This document shows positions 24,546 through 34,079 of a stretch of DNA of 64,000 nt, one piece after another. The first letter of the stretch is position 1. Every line of letters begins with the position of its first letter. The DNA lies in assembly GCA_024134725.1 (NCBI GenBank), contig CP099863.1, forward strand, positions 987,501-1,051,500. The letters run 5' to 3'. The position numbers were made by a program, and so were the translations under genes. The notes below the pieces were generated by a model, which searched no databases, was not told where the DNA came from, and was given only the letters and a program-made list of their open reading frames with translations. Origin of the DNA: Bacillus sp. 1780r2a1. GTDB lineage: Bacteria; Bacillota; Bacilli; Bacillales; Bacillaceae_H.

Positions 24546-25541
24546 ATGAGTGAAGTTATTATTCAAAAAAAGCCAATGCATAACGAAAAGAAGTCACTTA
24601 AGCACTACTTAGGTAAGTTTGGTGCCTTAATTGGTCTTGTTATATTAAGCGTTATTCTTACAATGCTATCTGACAAATTCCTTACTGTAAATAATATTAT
24701 GAATATCGCTCGTCAGTCCTCTATTAATGCTCTATTAGCACTTGGAATGCTTTTACCTATTTTAACAGCAGGCATTGATTTATCTGTTGGATCAATACTA
24801 GCTGTTTCAATTATGGTCATGGGTATTGTCTCTGTTACTATGGGATTGAATCCAATTCTAGGTATTCTTGTTTGTTTATTAGTTGGTATATTCTTTGGAT
24901 GGTTAAATGGAATTTTACTTACAAAACTTCGCTTGCCTCATCCATTTATCTCAACGCTTGGCACGATGAATATTGCTCGTGGTATTGCGTTAATTATTAC
25001 TGCTGCAGCTCCTATTGCAGGCTTTCCTTACATGATTCAATTTTTAGGTGGAGAGTTTGTTGGGCCGATTCCAATCAGTTTTTTACTTGTCATTGTGATG
25101 TACGTTATCTTCCACATCTTTTTAACAAGAACACAAACAGGCCGATATATTTATGCAATTGGGGGCAATAAAGAAGCAGCCCACTTATCAGGAATTAATG
25201 TAGATCGCGTTCTCATTATAGTTTATACAATCAGCGGCTTTATGGCAGCGCTGGCTGGACTTGTTATGGTTGGACGCGTCAATTCTGCGTTCCCGCTCGC
25301 TGGTTTATCTTACGAATTAGATGCAATTGCAGCCGTTATTATCGGAGGAGCAAGCTTCTTTGGAGGGGTAGGTACTGTATGGGGAACGCTAATTGGAGCC
25401 ATGATCATTGCCGTATTAAGAAATGGACTGAATTTACTCAATGTTTCAGCTGATTTTCAAATGGCGGTTATTGGAGTTGTCATTATCGCAGCAGTATATG
25501 TAGACGTACTTAGACAGAGAAAAAGTAAAAAAGGCTCATGA
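24546..25541 (+). CDS. sugar ABC transporter permease (CUT2, RbsC-like)
   Basis: A 331-aa integral membrane subunit with about eight to ten helices after a short Lys-rich N-terminus (IIQKKPMHNEKKSLKHYLGK). Family motifs: SINALLALGMLLPILTAGID, LSVGSILAVS, FISTLGTMNIARGIALI, the coupling segment AIGGNKEAAHLSGINV, and AIAAVIIGGASFFGGVGTV. It forms the channel with the ATPase encoded just upstream (5-bp gap), receiving substrate from the lipoprotein encoded next. An internal plus-strand frame at 24872-25171 is a shadow. Confidence 0.9.
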   Translation: MSEVIIQKKPMHNEKKSLKHYLGKFGALIGLVILSVILTMLSDKFLTVNNIMNIARQSSINALLALGMLLPILTAGIDLSVGSILAVSIMVMGIVSVTMGLNPILGILVCLLVGIFFGWLNGILLTKLRLPHPFISTLGTMNIARGIALIITAAAPIAGFPYMIQFLGGEFVGPIPISFLLVIVMYVIFHIFLTRTQTGRYIYAIGGNKEAAHLSGINVDRVLIIVYTISGFMAALAGLVMVGRVNSAFPLAGLSYELDAIAAVIIGGASFFGGVGTVWGTLIGAMIIAVLRNGLNLLNVSADFQMAVIGVVIIAAVYVDVLRQRKSKKGS

Positions 25542-25584
25542 AAATTAAGCGTTTACATTTTGGTTATCTATTCTAAAGGGGGAA

Positions 25585-26544
25585 ATGATGATGAAAAAAG
25601 GATTCAGAAAGTTAGGGATGTTAACAATGGCAGCTGGGTTACTAGTTGCGGCAGGGTGCAGTGGTGATAAAGCATCTGGAGGAGGAGAAGAAAGCGTAAC
25701 GGTCGTGTTAAAAACGCTAAGTAGTCCTTATTGGAAGTATGTTGAAGCAGGAGCAAAAGAAGCCGGAAAAGATCTAGGTGTGGATGTAAATATAGTTGGA
25801 CCAGCTTCTGAATCGCAAGTTATTGAACAGGTAAATATGATTGAGGATTCTATCAATCAAATGCCGGGAGCAATTGTAGTATCACCATCTCAGCCTTCAA
25901 CGGTTGTACCTGTCTTAAAGCAAGCAACTCAAGGTAATTTACCAGTACTGTTAATTGATACAGATGCTGATTTTGAGGAAAAAACGGCATTTATTGGTAC
26001 AGATAACTATACGGCTGGTCAAGAAGGCGGAAAACTTCTTGCATCCATGCTAGAAAAAGGGGATAGCGTTGCTTTAATTGCAGGAGCACTTGGGAATTCA
26101 GCAATGGATGCTCGTATTAAAGGAGCGAAAGAAGAACTTGAAAAGGCAGGTATGAAGATTGTAGCTGAACAGCCAGCTGATAGTGATAAAACGAAAGCGA
26201 TGTCGGTTATGGAAAACATTATGCAAAAAAATAAAGATGTAAAAGGTGTATTTTCTGCAAATGATGATATGGCACTTGGCGCTTTACGTGCTCTTGAAGG
26301 CAAAGGAGATATTCCTGTAATTGGTACGGATGGAACGGTTGAAGCTGTTGAATCAATTATTGCTGGTAAGATGGCTGGTACGATTGCGCAAAGTCCATAC
26401 GACATGGGATATCAAGGTGTAGAAAATGCGTTAAAAACGATTAAGGGTGAAAAAATTGAAAAACGCATTGATAGTGGAATTGATATCATCACACAAGAAA
26501 ACGCTCAGGAAAAGCTAGAGTTTTTACAGAGTATTTCAAAGTAA
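25585..26544 (+). CDS. sugar ABC transporter substrate-binding lipoprotein
   Basis: A periplasmic-binding-protein-like (Peripla_BP_4) lipoprotein. The signal peptide ends in the lipobox LLVAAGC with the lipidated Cys at residue 25, so it is tethered to the outer face of the membrane. The mature part reads SVTVVLKTLSSPYWKYVEAG, VIEQVNMIEDSINQMPGAIV, LLIDTDADFEEKTAFIGTDN and FSANDDMALGALRALEGKGD, the RbsB/IbpA-like core. It completes the CUT2 importer with the two preceding genes. Ligand is probably inositol or a related polyol, from context. Confidence 0.9.
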   Translation: MMMKKGFRKLGMLTMAAGLLVAAGCSGDKASGGGEESVTVVLKTLSSPYWKYVEAGAKEAGKDLGVDVNIVGPASESQVIEQVNMIEDSINQMPGAIVVSPSQPSTVVPVLKQATQGNLPVLLIDTDADFEEKTAFIGTDNYTAGQEGGKLLASMLEKGDSVALIAGALGNSAMDARIKGAKEELEKAGMKIVAEQPADSDKTKAMSVMENIMQKNKDVKGVFSANDDMALGALRALEGKGDIPVIGTDGTVEAVESIIAGKMAGTIAQSPYDMGYQGVENALKTIKGEKIEKRIDSGIDIITQENAQEKLEFLQSISK

Positions 26545-26688
26545 TAGCAGTGTTAAGCTCTTAATGTGCGATAGAAACTCTTAATCGGGCGTGTTAAGAA
26601 TCCATGTAGAAAGCGCCTTGTAAAGGATATGAATAACTCATTCATGATAAGATAATTAAAAGAGAAGATTAAGAGGAGAAGAACTAGA
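26545..26688. promoter_or_regulatory. lacI-family upstream region with a half operator
   Basis: 144 bp between the binding-protein gene and the regulator. TAGAAAGCGCCTTGTA (about 26607) keeps one half of the AAGCGCTT operator, and AGAGGAGAAG is the ribosome site. This may allow weak autoregulation. Confidence 0.35.
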
Positions 26689-27693
26689 ATGAAAACAACA
26701 ATTTATGATGTAGCGAAAAAAGCTGGAGTTTCTATCGCCACTGTATCAAAAGTTATTAACGAAACAGGTCGTATCGGTGAGAAGACGAGAAAAAAAGTTC
26801 ACAAGGTCATGGAAGAGCTCGATTATCAACCAAGTAGCGTAGCTGCAGCTTTGACTGGAAAGAAAACGTATACAATTGGTGTGTTAGTACCAGATATTTC
26901 AAATCCCTTTTTTGCAGAGGTAGCGCGTGCTTTTGAAAATAGTGCGCAATCTGCAGGATATACACTGTTTCTTTGTAGTACGGATAATCAGCCAGAACGT
27001 GAAAACGAATATGTAGAGCTCTTGTTAAAAAAGCAAGTAGATGGCATTGTGGTTGCTACTGAGCTAAATAATTTTAAGTTAGTAAACAAAATTGTAAGCA
27101 GGGAGTTGCCACTTGTTCTGTTTTCTGTAGATCATCCGTCAGTTTCCACTCATGTTGTGACCACAGATGATGTAAGAGGTGGTTATTTAGCAGGAAATCA
27201 CTTAACAAGTAAAGGGCACCGTCAAATAGCAATTATTATGGAACAAGATCGTAGCAGTAGTAAAGCACGTTTAAATGGGTTTACACAGGCATTAAACGAA
27301 GAGAAGGTTCTTTTAGAAGATAGTGATGTAATTAGCTGTCGTTCAGTTATTGAGGATGCCAAAAGAGCAGCGCGTGAACTTTTATCAGGCCCTAAAAAAC
27401 CTACCGCTGTCTTTGCCTGTACGGACTTAATTGCCGTAGCGGTTATGAATGAGGCTCGAAAACAGGGATTAGCTATTCCTGGGGATTTATCGGTTATTGG
27501 ATTTGACAATACAATCTATGCTGAAATGGCTGATCCTGGATTAACAACCATTGAGCAACCGATTACGCAAATGGCTGAATACACGTTTGCGCAGCTCTTA
27601 AAGACTATTAACGGAAGTGAGTCCATTAAACAAAGGGTTATGCTAACTCCTGAACTTATCGAGCGGGGGTCTGTTAAAAACATATTGGAGTAA
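26689..27693 (+). CDS. LacI-family transcriptional regulator
   Basis: A 334-aa repressor. The N-terminal helix-turn-helix reads TTIYDVAKKAGVSIATVSKV and is followed by the hinge YQPSSVAAALTGKKTYTIGV, where an Ala-Ala-Leu hinge helix inserts in the minor groove of operators with a central CG. The sugar-binding core has VPDISNPFFAEVARAFE and DDVRGGYLAGNHL. The locus has several AAGCGCTT-centred palindromes with that central CG, so this protein is the natural candidate to bind them, with an inositol-type inducer. It replaces the DeoR-type IolR of B. subtilis, which is absent here. The next gene follows 15 bp downstream. Confidence 0.9.
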   Translation: MKTTIYDVAKKAGVSIATVSKVINETGRIGEKTRKKVHKVMEELDYQPSSVAAALTGKKTYTIGVLVPDISNPFFAEVARAFENSAQSAGYTLFLCSTDNQPERENEYVELLLKKQVDGIVVATELNNFKLVNKIVSRELPLVLFSVDHPSVSTHVVTTDDVRGGYLAGNHLTSKGHRQIAIIMEQDRSSSKARLNGFTQALNEEKVLLEDSDVISCRSVIEDAKRAARELLSGPKKPTAVFACTDLIAVAVMNEARKQGLAIPGDLSVIGFDNTIYAEMADPGLTTIEQPITQMAEYTFAQLLKTINGSESIKQRVMLTPELIERGSVKNILE

Positions 27694-27708
27694 AAGGGGA
27701 GAGGTTCT

Positions 27709-28749
27709 GTGAACAAAGTAAAGGTAGGAATTGTAGGGTTAGGCAGGCTTGGAATTCAGCATGCTGAGAATTTAGCTTTTCGCATTCCAAACTGTGAATT
27801 AAAAGCAATTTGCGGCTTAAATACGGAGCAGTTAGCCGAACTAAGTGATAAGTGGAATATTCCATATACGTATACATCCTATGAAGAAATGTTACAGAAC
27901 AGTGAGCTCGATGCCATTTTTATTGCTTCACCTTCTAATTTCCACTGTGATCAAATTCAGCAAGCATTAGAAGCGGGGTATCATGTGTTCAGTGAAAAGC
28001 CATTAGGGCTTTACTTAGAAGAGGTGGAAAAGATTGAGACAATTATTAATCGCCACCAAGACAAAGTATTTATGCTGGGCTTCATGAGAAGGTATGATGA
28101 TTCATATGCATATGCCAAAAAACAAATTGAACAAGGGGCAATAGGTGAACCTGTGATGGTTCGCTGCTACGGGTTTGATCCTACGGAAGGCTTGGAATCA
28201 TTTTTGAAATTTGCCCAAAAAAACTATAGCGGCGGTATATTCTTAGACATGGCTGTGCATGATTTTGACCTTGCCAGATGGTATCTTGGAGCTGAAGCCG
28301 AGCAGGTGTGGGCAATTGGAGGAGCATATTCAGTTCCAGCATTCACAGAGTTAAATGATGCAGAAACAGGAGCGGCTCTTGTAAAGTTTTCAAATGGTAC
28401 GATGGGTCTTTTTGCAGCAGGAAGAAATAGCCGTCACGGGTATCATATTGAAACAGAAATTATCGGTACAAAAGGAAGTCTGCGAATTGGAACTGTTCCT
28501 GAAAAGAACGCGGTAACCATTTTTAACGACGCAGGTGCTTTGAAGGAGTGCGTATCCAATTTTAATGAACGATTCGCACAGGCATATTTGTCAGAGGTTG
28601 AAGAATTTATTCATTGTATTCAAACGGGGAACAAGCCAACTATCACTGCTAAAGATGGCGTGCAGGCTTCGCTATTGGGATATGCGTGTAAAGAATCATT
28701 TGAAACGGGTGAGCTGGTTTATGTTAAATCTTACTCTAGCACAAAGTAA
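27709..28749 (+). CDS. Gfo/Idh/MocA oxidoreductase (inositol dehydrogenase-like)
   Basis: A 346-aa NAD(P)-dependent dehydrogenase. The Rossmann motif VGIVGLGRLGIQHAENL is at the N-terminus, the EKPLG motif at about residue 98 carries the catalytic-region Lys, and the C-terminal domain has MLGFMRRYDDSYAYAKK and FLDMAVHDFDLARWYLG with the His-Asp pair of inositol dehydrogenases. GTG start with GGGGAGAGG upstream. It is 15 bp from the LacI gene. A second family member (iolG) lies 1.7 kb away, so this one may oxidise another stereoisomer such as scyllo- or chiro-inositol. Confidence 0.87.
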   Translation: MNKVKVGIVGLGRLGIQHAENLAFRIPNCELKAICGLNTEQLAELSDKWNIPYTYTSYEEMLQNSELDAIFIASPSNFHCDQIQQALEAGYHVFSEKPLGLYLEEVEKIETIINRHQDKVFMLGFMRRYDDSYAYAKKQIEQGAIGEPVMVRCYGFDPTEGLESFLKFAQKNYSGGIFLDMAVHDFDLARWYLGAEAEQVWAIGGAYSVPAFTELNDAETGAALVKFSNGTMGLFAAGRNSRHGYHIETEIIGTKGSLRIGTVPEKNAVTIFNDAGALKECVSNFNERFAQAYLSEVEEFIHCIQTGNKPTITAKDGVQASLLGYACKESFETGELVYVKSYSSTK

Positions 28750-28755
28750 CAATAA

Positions 28756-28781
28756 GACGCCTCACATTATGTGAGGCGTTC
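28756..28781. terminator. bidirectional intrinsic terminator
   Basis: ACGCCTCACAT / ATGTGAGGCGT palindrome between the convergent dehydrogenase and MFS genes. Confidence 0.75.
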
Positions 28782-28799
28782 TCTACACCTTTTATGGAG

Positions 28800-30074
28800 T
28801 TATACGGACAGCCTTTGGTGTTGATCTGCAGGTTGATAACTCGTGGTTTGCTCAGGTAATGCTAAAAATCTTGTTAGGAAAGCGCCAACAAAGTAAAGGA
28901 TGGCAAAGATCCACATTAAGCCACCGACACCGACAGGACCGATAAATAATGCCACAATAGCTGGGCCAACAAATGCAGCTAGACCAGACCCTAAGTTCAA
29001 TACGGACATTGCAGCTCCTTTATTATCAGGAGCAAGAGATGGGACAAGAGCAGTTAACGGCACGTACCCAGCTAAAGCCGCTCCATAGAAGCAGGCAACT
29101 AGCATCAATGCCCAGTAATTATGGCCAAAAATTTGGGGTGTATAGTAAAGTGCAAGTGTAGCTAGTCCGCATCCAACGCCACCGAACCACGTTACGGTGT
29201 TAACCCAGCCGAACTTATCACCAATAACACCAAAGATGAGGTTAAAGACAATATTGACAAAAAATAATGTGCCCCATATTTGGAGCCATTCTGTAATCGT
29301 AAAGTTAAAACCAACCATATACGTTGGTAAAAAGACCACAAAGCCAAATTTTGCAGCGGAATTAATAATCTTTACTACGCCACCAATCGCTACTTTCGGC
29401 TTCTCAGCCATAATAGTTAAACCTTTTAGAAGTTCTTTTGTTTTGTTATCGCTTACAATTTTACCGTTAAATCGATCTTTGTTAATGACGATAGATAAAA
29501 TAGCACCAATCGCAACGAACACTAAAGCAGTCCATAGCGTCGCAACTTCTCCAATTCGGCTTACCATTATGCTAGAGTATAAAGCGCCGATAACGCTAAG
29601 ACCAAGCTCAAAGACAAACCAAAACCAGCCAACAGCTCTAGCTAATGATTGCTGAGGCGTGTTATAAGAAACCCAAACTAAAAATGAATAAGCAAAAAGT
29701 GGATAGCCTAACCCGCGAAGTCCATAAGATAAGAGAATTAAAGGATAGTTCAAGCTTGGAATAGCTATGCCAATAAAAACAATAGAACCAATAATAAATG
29801 AAACAACGCCAATAATCATTGTCTTTCTCGGGCCCCACATTTGAACAAGGACACCTGAAAACCATGCGCTAATGGCAACAGTAATACCATAAAGGGAAAA
29901 TAAAAAACCAGCTTGTTCCATTGATAAACCACGTTCTACTAGATAAGGTGATAGCCATCCGTGCTCAAGGCCATCTCCAATCATGAATACAACGATACCT
30001 ATGTAGCCCCAAAATAGATTAGAAGGAATGCCCATTCTGTCAATCCATGAGTTCTTCGTTTCAAGCATATTCAT
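28800..30074 (-). CDS. MFS polyol permease (RbtT/DalT/CsbX type)
   Basis: A 12-helix major facilitator protein of the polyol permease family that includes ribitol and arabinitol permeases. The N-terminus MLETKNSWIDRMGIPSNLFW and the block GDGLEHGWLSPYLVERGLSM are typical, as is GLRGLGYPLFAYSFLVWVSY. The start is placed at MNMLETK (30074). The frame stays open 31 codons further up, but that extension would cover the AAGCGCTT operator at 30111 and has no ribosome site. It faces the iolG gene divergently and shares the operator region, so a polyol or inositol substrate is likely. This would be the second uptake route in the locus. Confidence 0.87.
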   Translation of the reverse strand: MNMLETKNSWIDRMGIPSNLFWGYIGIVVFMIGDGLEHGWLSPYLVERGLSMEQAGFLFSLYGITVAISAWFSGVLVQMWGPRKTMIIGVVSFIIGSIVFIGIAIPSLNYPLILLSYGLRGLGYPLFAYSFLVWVSYNTPQQSLARAVGWFWFVFELGLSVIGALYSSIMVSRIGEVATLWTALVFVAIGAILSIVINKDRFNGKIVSDNKTKELLKGLTIMAEKPKVAIGGVVKIINSAAKFGFVVFLPTYMVGFNFTITEWLQIWGTLFFVNIVFNLIFGVIGDKFGWVNTVTWFGGVGCGLATLALYYTPQIFGHNYWALMLVACFYGAALAGYVPLTALVPSLAPDNKGAAMSVLNLGSGLAAFVGPAIVALFIGPVGVGGLMWIFAILYFVGAFLTRFLALPEQTTSYQPADQHQRLSV

Positions 30075-30109
30075 TTGTCCATCCACCACTTTCAAAGTTT
30101 TTAAGAAAG

Positions 30110-30121
30110 GAAAGCGCTTAA
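30110..30121. promoter_or_regulatory. LacI-type operator 2 (MFS promoter side)
   Basis: GAAAGCGCTTAA, with the same AAGCGCTT core as the other sites, 36 bp upstream of the MFS start. Confidence 0.6.
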
Positions 30122-30416
30122 CTCTATTCACAAAAAGAAGTATACGGTTACATTTCTGAAAAGTCAATTAAATTTATGAGGTTTTTGGACTCTTTAAAAT
30201 TCATTTTAACTTTGATAAAGGACAATTGAATGTTTATATAATAAGGTTAGAAAAAGATAATTTAGTTTTTCTCAGAAATTAAGTTATTTAAAAATTAAAA
30301 AAATATTGAGATTCACTAGAATGTATGTATAATAGAATTTAAGAAAGCGCTTAACTTAATTTTAAATTGAGCAATGCGTACTAGAGTTAACAGTATGGAT
30401 GGGAGGATATAAAACA
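30122..30416. promoter_or_regulatory. divergent promoter region MFS / iolG
   Basis: About 340 bp of AT-rich DNA lie between divergent genes, with one AAGCGCTT operator near each end. TATAATAGA at about 30328-30336 could be the iolG -10 region, placing operator 3 just downstream of the transcription start. No gene is seen. Confidence 0.5.
30339..30359. promoter_or_regulatory. LacI-type operator 3 (iolG promoter side)
   Basis: TTAAGAAAGCGCTTAACTTAA, an extended palindrome centred on AAGCGCTT, just downstream of a TATAAT-like -10. Confidence 0.65.
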
Positions 30417-31442
30417 ATGACTCATATTTTAACGGTGGGGATAATAGGAGCAGGAAGAATTGGAAAGCTTCATGTTGATAACTTAAAGCTAATTCCACAA
30501 ATTAAAATTAAAGCGGTTTCAGATGTGGTGGTAGATCACCTGCATGATTGGGCTAAAACAAATGAAATTGACGTCTTAACAACGAACTATCAGGATTTAT
30601 TAAATGATGGTGAAATTGATGCAGTGTTTATTTGTTCACCAACCAATACACACGCAGCTATTATTAAAGAAGCTGCTCAAGCAAAAAAACATATTTTTTG
30701 TGAAAAGCCGGTTAGCTTCTCTGTTGAAGAAACACACGATGCGTTAAAAGCAGTAGAAGCAGCTGGAGTGAAGCTTCAAGTAGGGTTTAATCGCCGCTTT
30801 GATCCAAACTTTAAAAAGGTACGAGAGCTTGTAAAAACAAATGAAATTGGGCAGCCTCACGTCTTAAAGATAACGTCTCGTGATCCACAGCCTCCAAGCA
30901 TAGATTATGTGAGAGCATCTGGCGGCTTATTTATGGATATGATGATTCATGATTTTGATATGGCTCGCTACATAATGGATAGCGAAGTCGTTGAGGTTTC
31001 CGCTCATGGAACGGTACTAGTAGATCCGGCAATCGGAGAAGCAGGGGATATTGACACAGCGATTGTAACGCTAAAGTTTGAAAACGGAGCGCTTGGTGTC
31101 ATTGATAACAGTCGACAAGCAGTATATGGCTATGATCAACGACTCGAAGTTTTTGGAAATAAAGGGGTAGCGACAGCTGATAACTGCATTCCGACAACGG
31201 TTCAGGTATCAACAAGTGAACACGTGGTAAAAGAAAAACCATTATACTTTTTCTTAGAGCGATATACGCAAGCCTATGTTGAAGAAGTAAAAGAATTCGC
31301 GACAGCGTGCTTAACAGATCAACCTGTAACTTGCAGTGGAAATGATGGGTTTCAAGCAGAACGAATTGCGAAAGCAGCAAAAGAATCACTGTTATCAGGA
31401 AGACCTGTACGTCTAGAAGAATCATACGTAACAAATGGATGA
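30417..31442 (+). CDS. iolG: inositol 2-dehydrogenase
   Basis: Oxidises myo-inositol to scyllo-inosose with NAD+, the first step of inositol catabolism. Rossmann motif VGIIGAGRIGKLHVDNL, EKPVSFSVEET, LQVGFNRRFDPNFKKVRELV, and the catalytic-region GGLFMDMMIHDFDMARYIM with its Asp and His. These are features of the dedicated inositol 2-dehydrogenase subfamily. ATG at 30417 is used (GGGAGGATATAAAACA upstream); an in-frame ATG six codons earlier would put the ribosome site inside the gene. It leads the iol operon. A further operator in the gap to iolC suggests an internal control point. Confidence 0.9.
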   Translation: MTHILTVGIIGAGRIGKLHVDNLKLIPQIKIKAVSDVVVDHLHDWAKTNEIDVLTTNYQDLLNDGEIDAVFICSPTNTHAAIIKEAAQAKKHIFCEKPVSFSVEETHDALKAVEAAGVKLQVGFNRRFDPNFKKVRELVKTNEIGQPHVLKITSRDPQPPSIDYVRASGGLFMDMMIHDFDMARYIMDSEVVEVSAHGTVLVDPAIGEAGDIDTAIVTLKFENGALGVIDNSRQAVYGYDQRLEVFGNKGVATADNCIPTTVQVSTSEHVVKEKPLYFFLERYTQAYVEEVKEFATACLTDQPVTCSGNDGFQAERIAKAAKESLLSGRPVRLEESYVTNG

Positions 31443-31466
31443 ATTACGTTTTATCACGAAAAATGA

Positions 31467-31478
31467 TTAAGCGCTTAA
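31467..31478. promoter_or_regulatory. LacI-type operator 4 (between iolG and iolC)
   Basis: Perfect 12-bp palindrome TTAAGCGCTTAA in the 66-bp iolG-iolC gap. Confidence 0.65.
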
Positions 31479-31508
31479 CCTAATTGATAAAAAGCAGGAG
31501 GATAGATA

Positions 31509-32519
31509 ATGAACAAACTACAGTTTAAGCAAGACCGTCCCCTTGATTTTGTTGCCCTTGGACGATTATGTATCGATTTAAATGCTAATGAAACACAGCG
31601 TCCGATGGAAGAAACAAAGACGTTTACGAAATATGTTGGAGGTTCTCCAGCGAACATTGCAATTGGCGTATCTCGCCTTGGTTTGAACACAGGATTCATC
31701 GGTAAAGTTTCTGATGATCAAATGGGGCGTTTTATTACATCCTATCTCACAGAGAACAATATCGATACGAATCATGTTGCAATTGATCGTACAGGAGCGG
31801 TAACAGGATTAGCTTTTACCGAAATTAAAAGCCCGACGGATTGTAGTATATTGATGTATCGTGATAATGTTGCAGATTTAAAGCTTGATGTCCACAACGT
31901 ATCAGAAGCATATATCAAGCAATCAAAAGCACTTTTAATTTCTGGTACAGCACTCGCACAAAGTCCATCTCGTGAAGCCGTTTTCTTAGCGTTAGAATAT
32001 GCACGAAAACATGAAGTAGTAGTGTTTTTTGATATAGATTATCGTCCGTATACGTGGGCTTCAGAAGAAGAAACGTCAACTTACTATAACTTGGCCGCAG
32101 AGAAATGCGATGTGATTATCGGTACACGTGAAGAATTTGACATGATGGAAAAGCTATTAAACTTAGAAGCTTCTAGTGATGAGGTAACGGCAAATAGATG
32201 GTTTTCTTATAATGCCAAAATCGTGATTATCAAGCACGGTGGTGAAGGATCAATCGCCTATACGAAAGATGGCAACTCCTATCGCGGCGGCATTTTTAAA
32301 ACAAAGGTGCTGAAAACCTTTGGTGCTGGCGATTCATATGCATCAGCTTTTATTTATGGCCTGATGACTGGGATGAATGTAAAAGAAGCCATGAGGTTTG
32401 GAAGTGCATCGGCTTCGATTGTTATCTCACGTCATAGCTGCTCTGACGCGATGCCAACCGCTGCCGAAATTAAAGAGTTTATGAGCTCAGCGGAAGAAAT
32501 TTTACAGGAAACTTATTAA
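31509..32519 (+). CDS. iolC: 5-dehydro-2-deoxygluconokinase
   Basis: Phosphorylates 5-dehydro-2-deoxygluconate at C6 in inositol breakdown. It is a PfkB/ribokinase-fold enzyme of 336 aa: the N-terminal DFVALGRLCIDLNANETQRP is specific to IolC, YVGGSPANIAIGVSRLGL binds substrate, and TFGAGDSYASAFIYGL is the PfkB signature with the catalytic Asp. Ribosome site AGGAGG. The product would be cleaved by the aldolase IolJ, whose gene is not in this cluster. Confidence 0.95.
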   Translation: MNKLQFKQDRPLDFVALGRLCIDLNANETQRPMEETKTFTKYVGGSPANIAIGVSRLGLNTGFIGKVSDDQMGRFITSYLTENNIDTNHVAIDRTGAVTGLAFTEIKSPTDCSILMYRDNVADLKLDVHNVSEAYIKQSKALLISGTALAQSPSREAVFLALEYARKHEVVVFFDIDYRPYTWASEEETSTYYNLAAEKCDVIIGTREEFDMMEKLLNLEASSDEVTANRWFSYNAKIVIIKHGGEGSIAYTKDGNSYRGGIFKTKVLKTFGAGDSYASAFIYGLMTGMNVKEAMRFGSASASIVISRHSCSDAMPTAAEIKEFMSSAEEILQETY

Positions 32520-32540
32520 TAACAAAGGGGAGATTTCACG

Positions 32541-33998
32541 ATGACACAAACAGCCGTCAAAGACGTTAAAAACTATATTGGTGGACAATGGGTAGAAGCT
32601 TCTACTTCGAGAACGGAGCCTGTTTACAATCCTGCAACAGGCGAAGTGATTGCTAACGTTCCGTTATCGACAAAAGAAGATGTAGATCGCGCAGTAGAAA
32701 CCGCAAATGAAGCGTTTCAAACTTGGTCACAGGTAGCCGTGCCAAAGCGTGCGCGTATTTTGTTTAAGTACCAGCAACTTCTTGTTAATCATTGGGATGA
32801 GCTAGCAAAGCTTGTAACGCTTGAAAACGGTAAGTCTTATAACGAAGCATACGGTGAAGTTCAGCGTGGAATTGAGTGCGTTGAGTTCGCTGCAGGTGCA
32901 CCTACGCTTATGATGGGCAAGCAGCTGCCTGATATCGCAACAGGAATTGAATCAGGAATGTATCGCTATCCAATCGGCGTTATTGGCGGAATTACGCCGT
33001 TTAACTTCCCGATGATGGTGCCATGCTGGATGTTCCCATTAGCCATCGCTTGCGGAAATACGTTTGTGCTGAAACCATCTGAGCGTACACCGCTTTTAGC
33101 AGCACGCTTAGTAGAGTTATTTGAAGAAGCTGGTTTGCCAAAAGGCGTGCTAAATATTGTAAACGGTGCTCATGATGTAGTAAATGGACTATTGGAACAT
33201 AAGCACGTGAAAGCAATTTCGTTTGTCGGTTCACAGCCAGTAGCCGAATACGTGTATAAAAAAGGAACGGAAAATCTAAAAAGGGTTCAGGCTTTAGCTG
33301 GTGCAAAAAATCACTCAATCGTGTTAAACGATGCTGATTTAGACGTAGCGACAAAGCAAATTGTAGGAGCCGCGTTTGGGTCCGCTGGTGAGCGCTGCAT
33401 GGCTGCATCTGTTGTTACAGTGCAAGAAGGCGTAGCAGATGAATTGATCAATCGACTAGTTGAAGAAGCAAATCGCATTGTGATTGGAAATGGTCTCGAA
33501 GAAAATGTTTTCTTAGGTCCAGTTATTCGTGAAGGACATAAAGAGCGCACGCTTGGCTATATTGAATCAGGCATTGAGCAAGGTGCTAAGCTTGTTCGTG
33601 ATGGCCGTAGTGACGCTGCGGTTCAAGGGAACGGATATTTCGTTGGCCCAACTATTTTTGATAACGTTACGCAGGAAATGAAAATTTGGCAAGATGAAAT
33701 CTTTGCTCCGGTGCTATCAATTATTCGAGTTAACAATCTTGGAGAAGCCATTGATATTGCAAACCAATCACGCTTTGCAAACGGTGCGTGCATCTATACA
33801 GACAGCGGTTCGAGCGTTCGTGAGTTTCGTGAAAAAATTGAATCCGGTATGTTAGGGGTAAACGTAGGTGTTCCAGCCCCGATGGCATTCTTCCCGTTTT
33901 CAGGATGGAAGGATTCATTCTATGGTGATTTGCACGCGAACGGAACAGACGGTGTAGAGTTCTATACAAGAAAGAAAATGGTAACAGCACGCTGGTAA
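32541..33998 (+). CDS. iolA: methylmalonate-semialdehyde dehydrogenase (acylating)
   Basis: Converts malonic or methylmalonic semialdehyde to acetyl- or propionyl-CoA with NAD+ and CoA, the last iol step. It is an aldehyde dehydrogenase of 485 aa: [57 protein letters not shown] and the catalytic loop [14 protein letters not shown] with the active Cys. The C-terminus ([19 protein letters not shown]) is characteristic of MmsA/IolA. Ribosome site AAGGGGAG, 21 bp after iolC. Confidence 0.95.
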   Translation: MTQTAVKDVKNYIGGQWVEASTSRTEPVYNPATGEVIANVPLSTKEDVDRAVETANEAFQTWSQVAVPKRARILFKYQQLLVNHWDELAKLVTLENGKSYNEAYGEVQRGIECVEFAAGAPTLMMGKQLPDIATGIESGMYRYPIGVIGGITPFNFPMMVPCWMFPLAIACGNTFVLKPSERTPLLAARLVELFEEAGLPKGVLNIVNGAHDVVNGLLEHKHVKAISFVGSQPVAEYVYKKGTENLKRVQALAGAKNHSIVLNDADLDVATKQIVGAAFGSAGERCMAASVVTVQEGVADELINRLVEEANRIVIGNGLEENVFLGPVIREGHKERTLGYIESGIEQGAKLVRDGRSDAAVQGNGYFVGPTIFDNVTQEMKIWQDEIFAPVLSIIRVNNLGEAIDIANQSRFANGACIYTDSGSSVREFREKIESGMLGVNVGVPAPMAFFPFSGWKDSFYGDLHANGTDGVEFYTRKKMVTARW

Positions 33999-34079
33999 GT
34001 TGTAAACAAAAAATGAGAGGGGAGTATTAGGAACAGCTTGTTCTGAAGACTTCCCTTTGTTATGAAAGGGGAAAAAGAA

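Noticed and set aside
23032-26544. Calling the ABC transporter a ribose (rbs) system
   Set aside because: Sequence motifs fit all CUT2 importers. No rbsK or rbsD is present, and the shared operators tie it to inositol genes.
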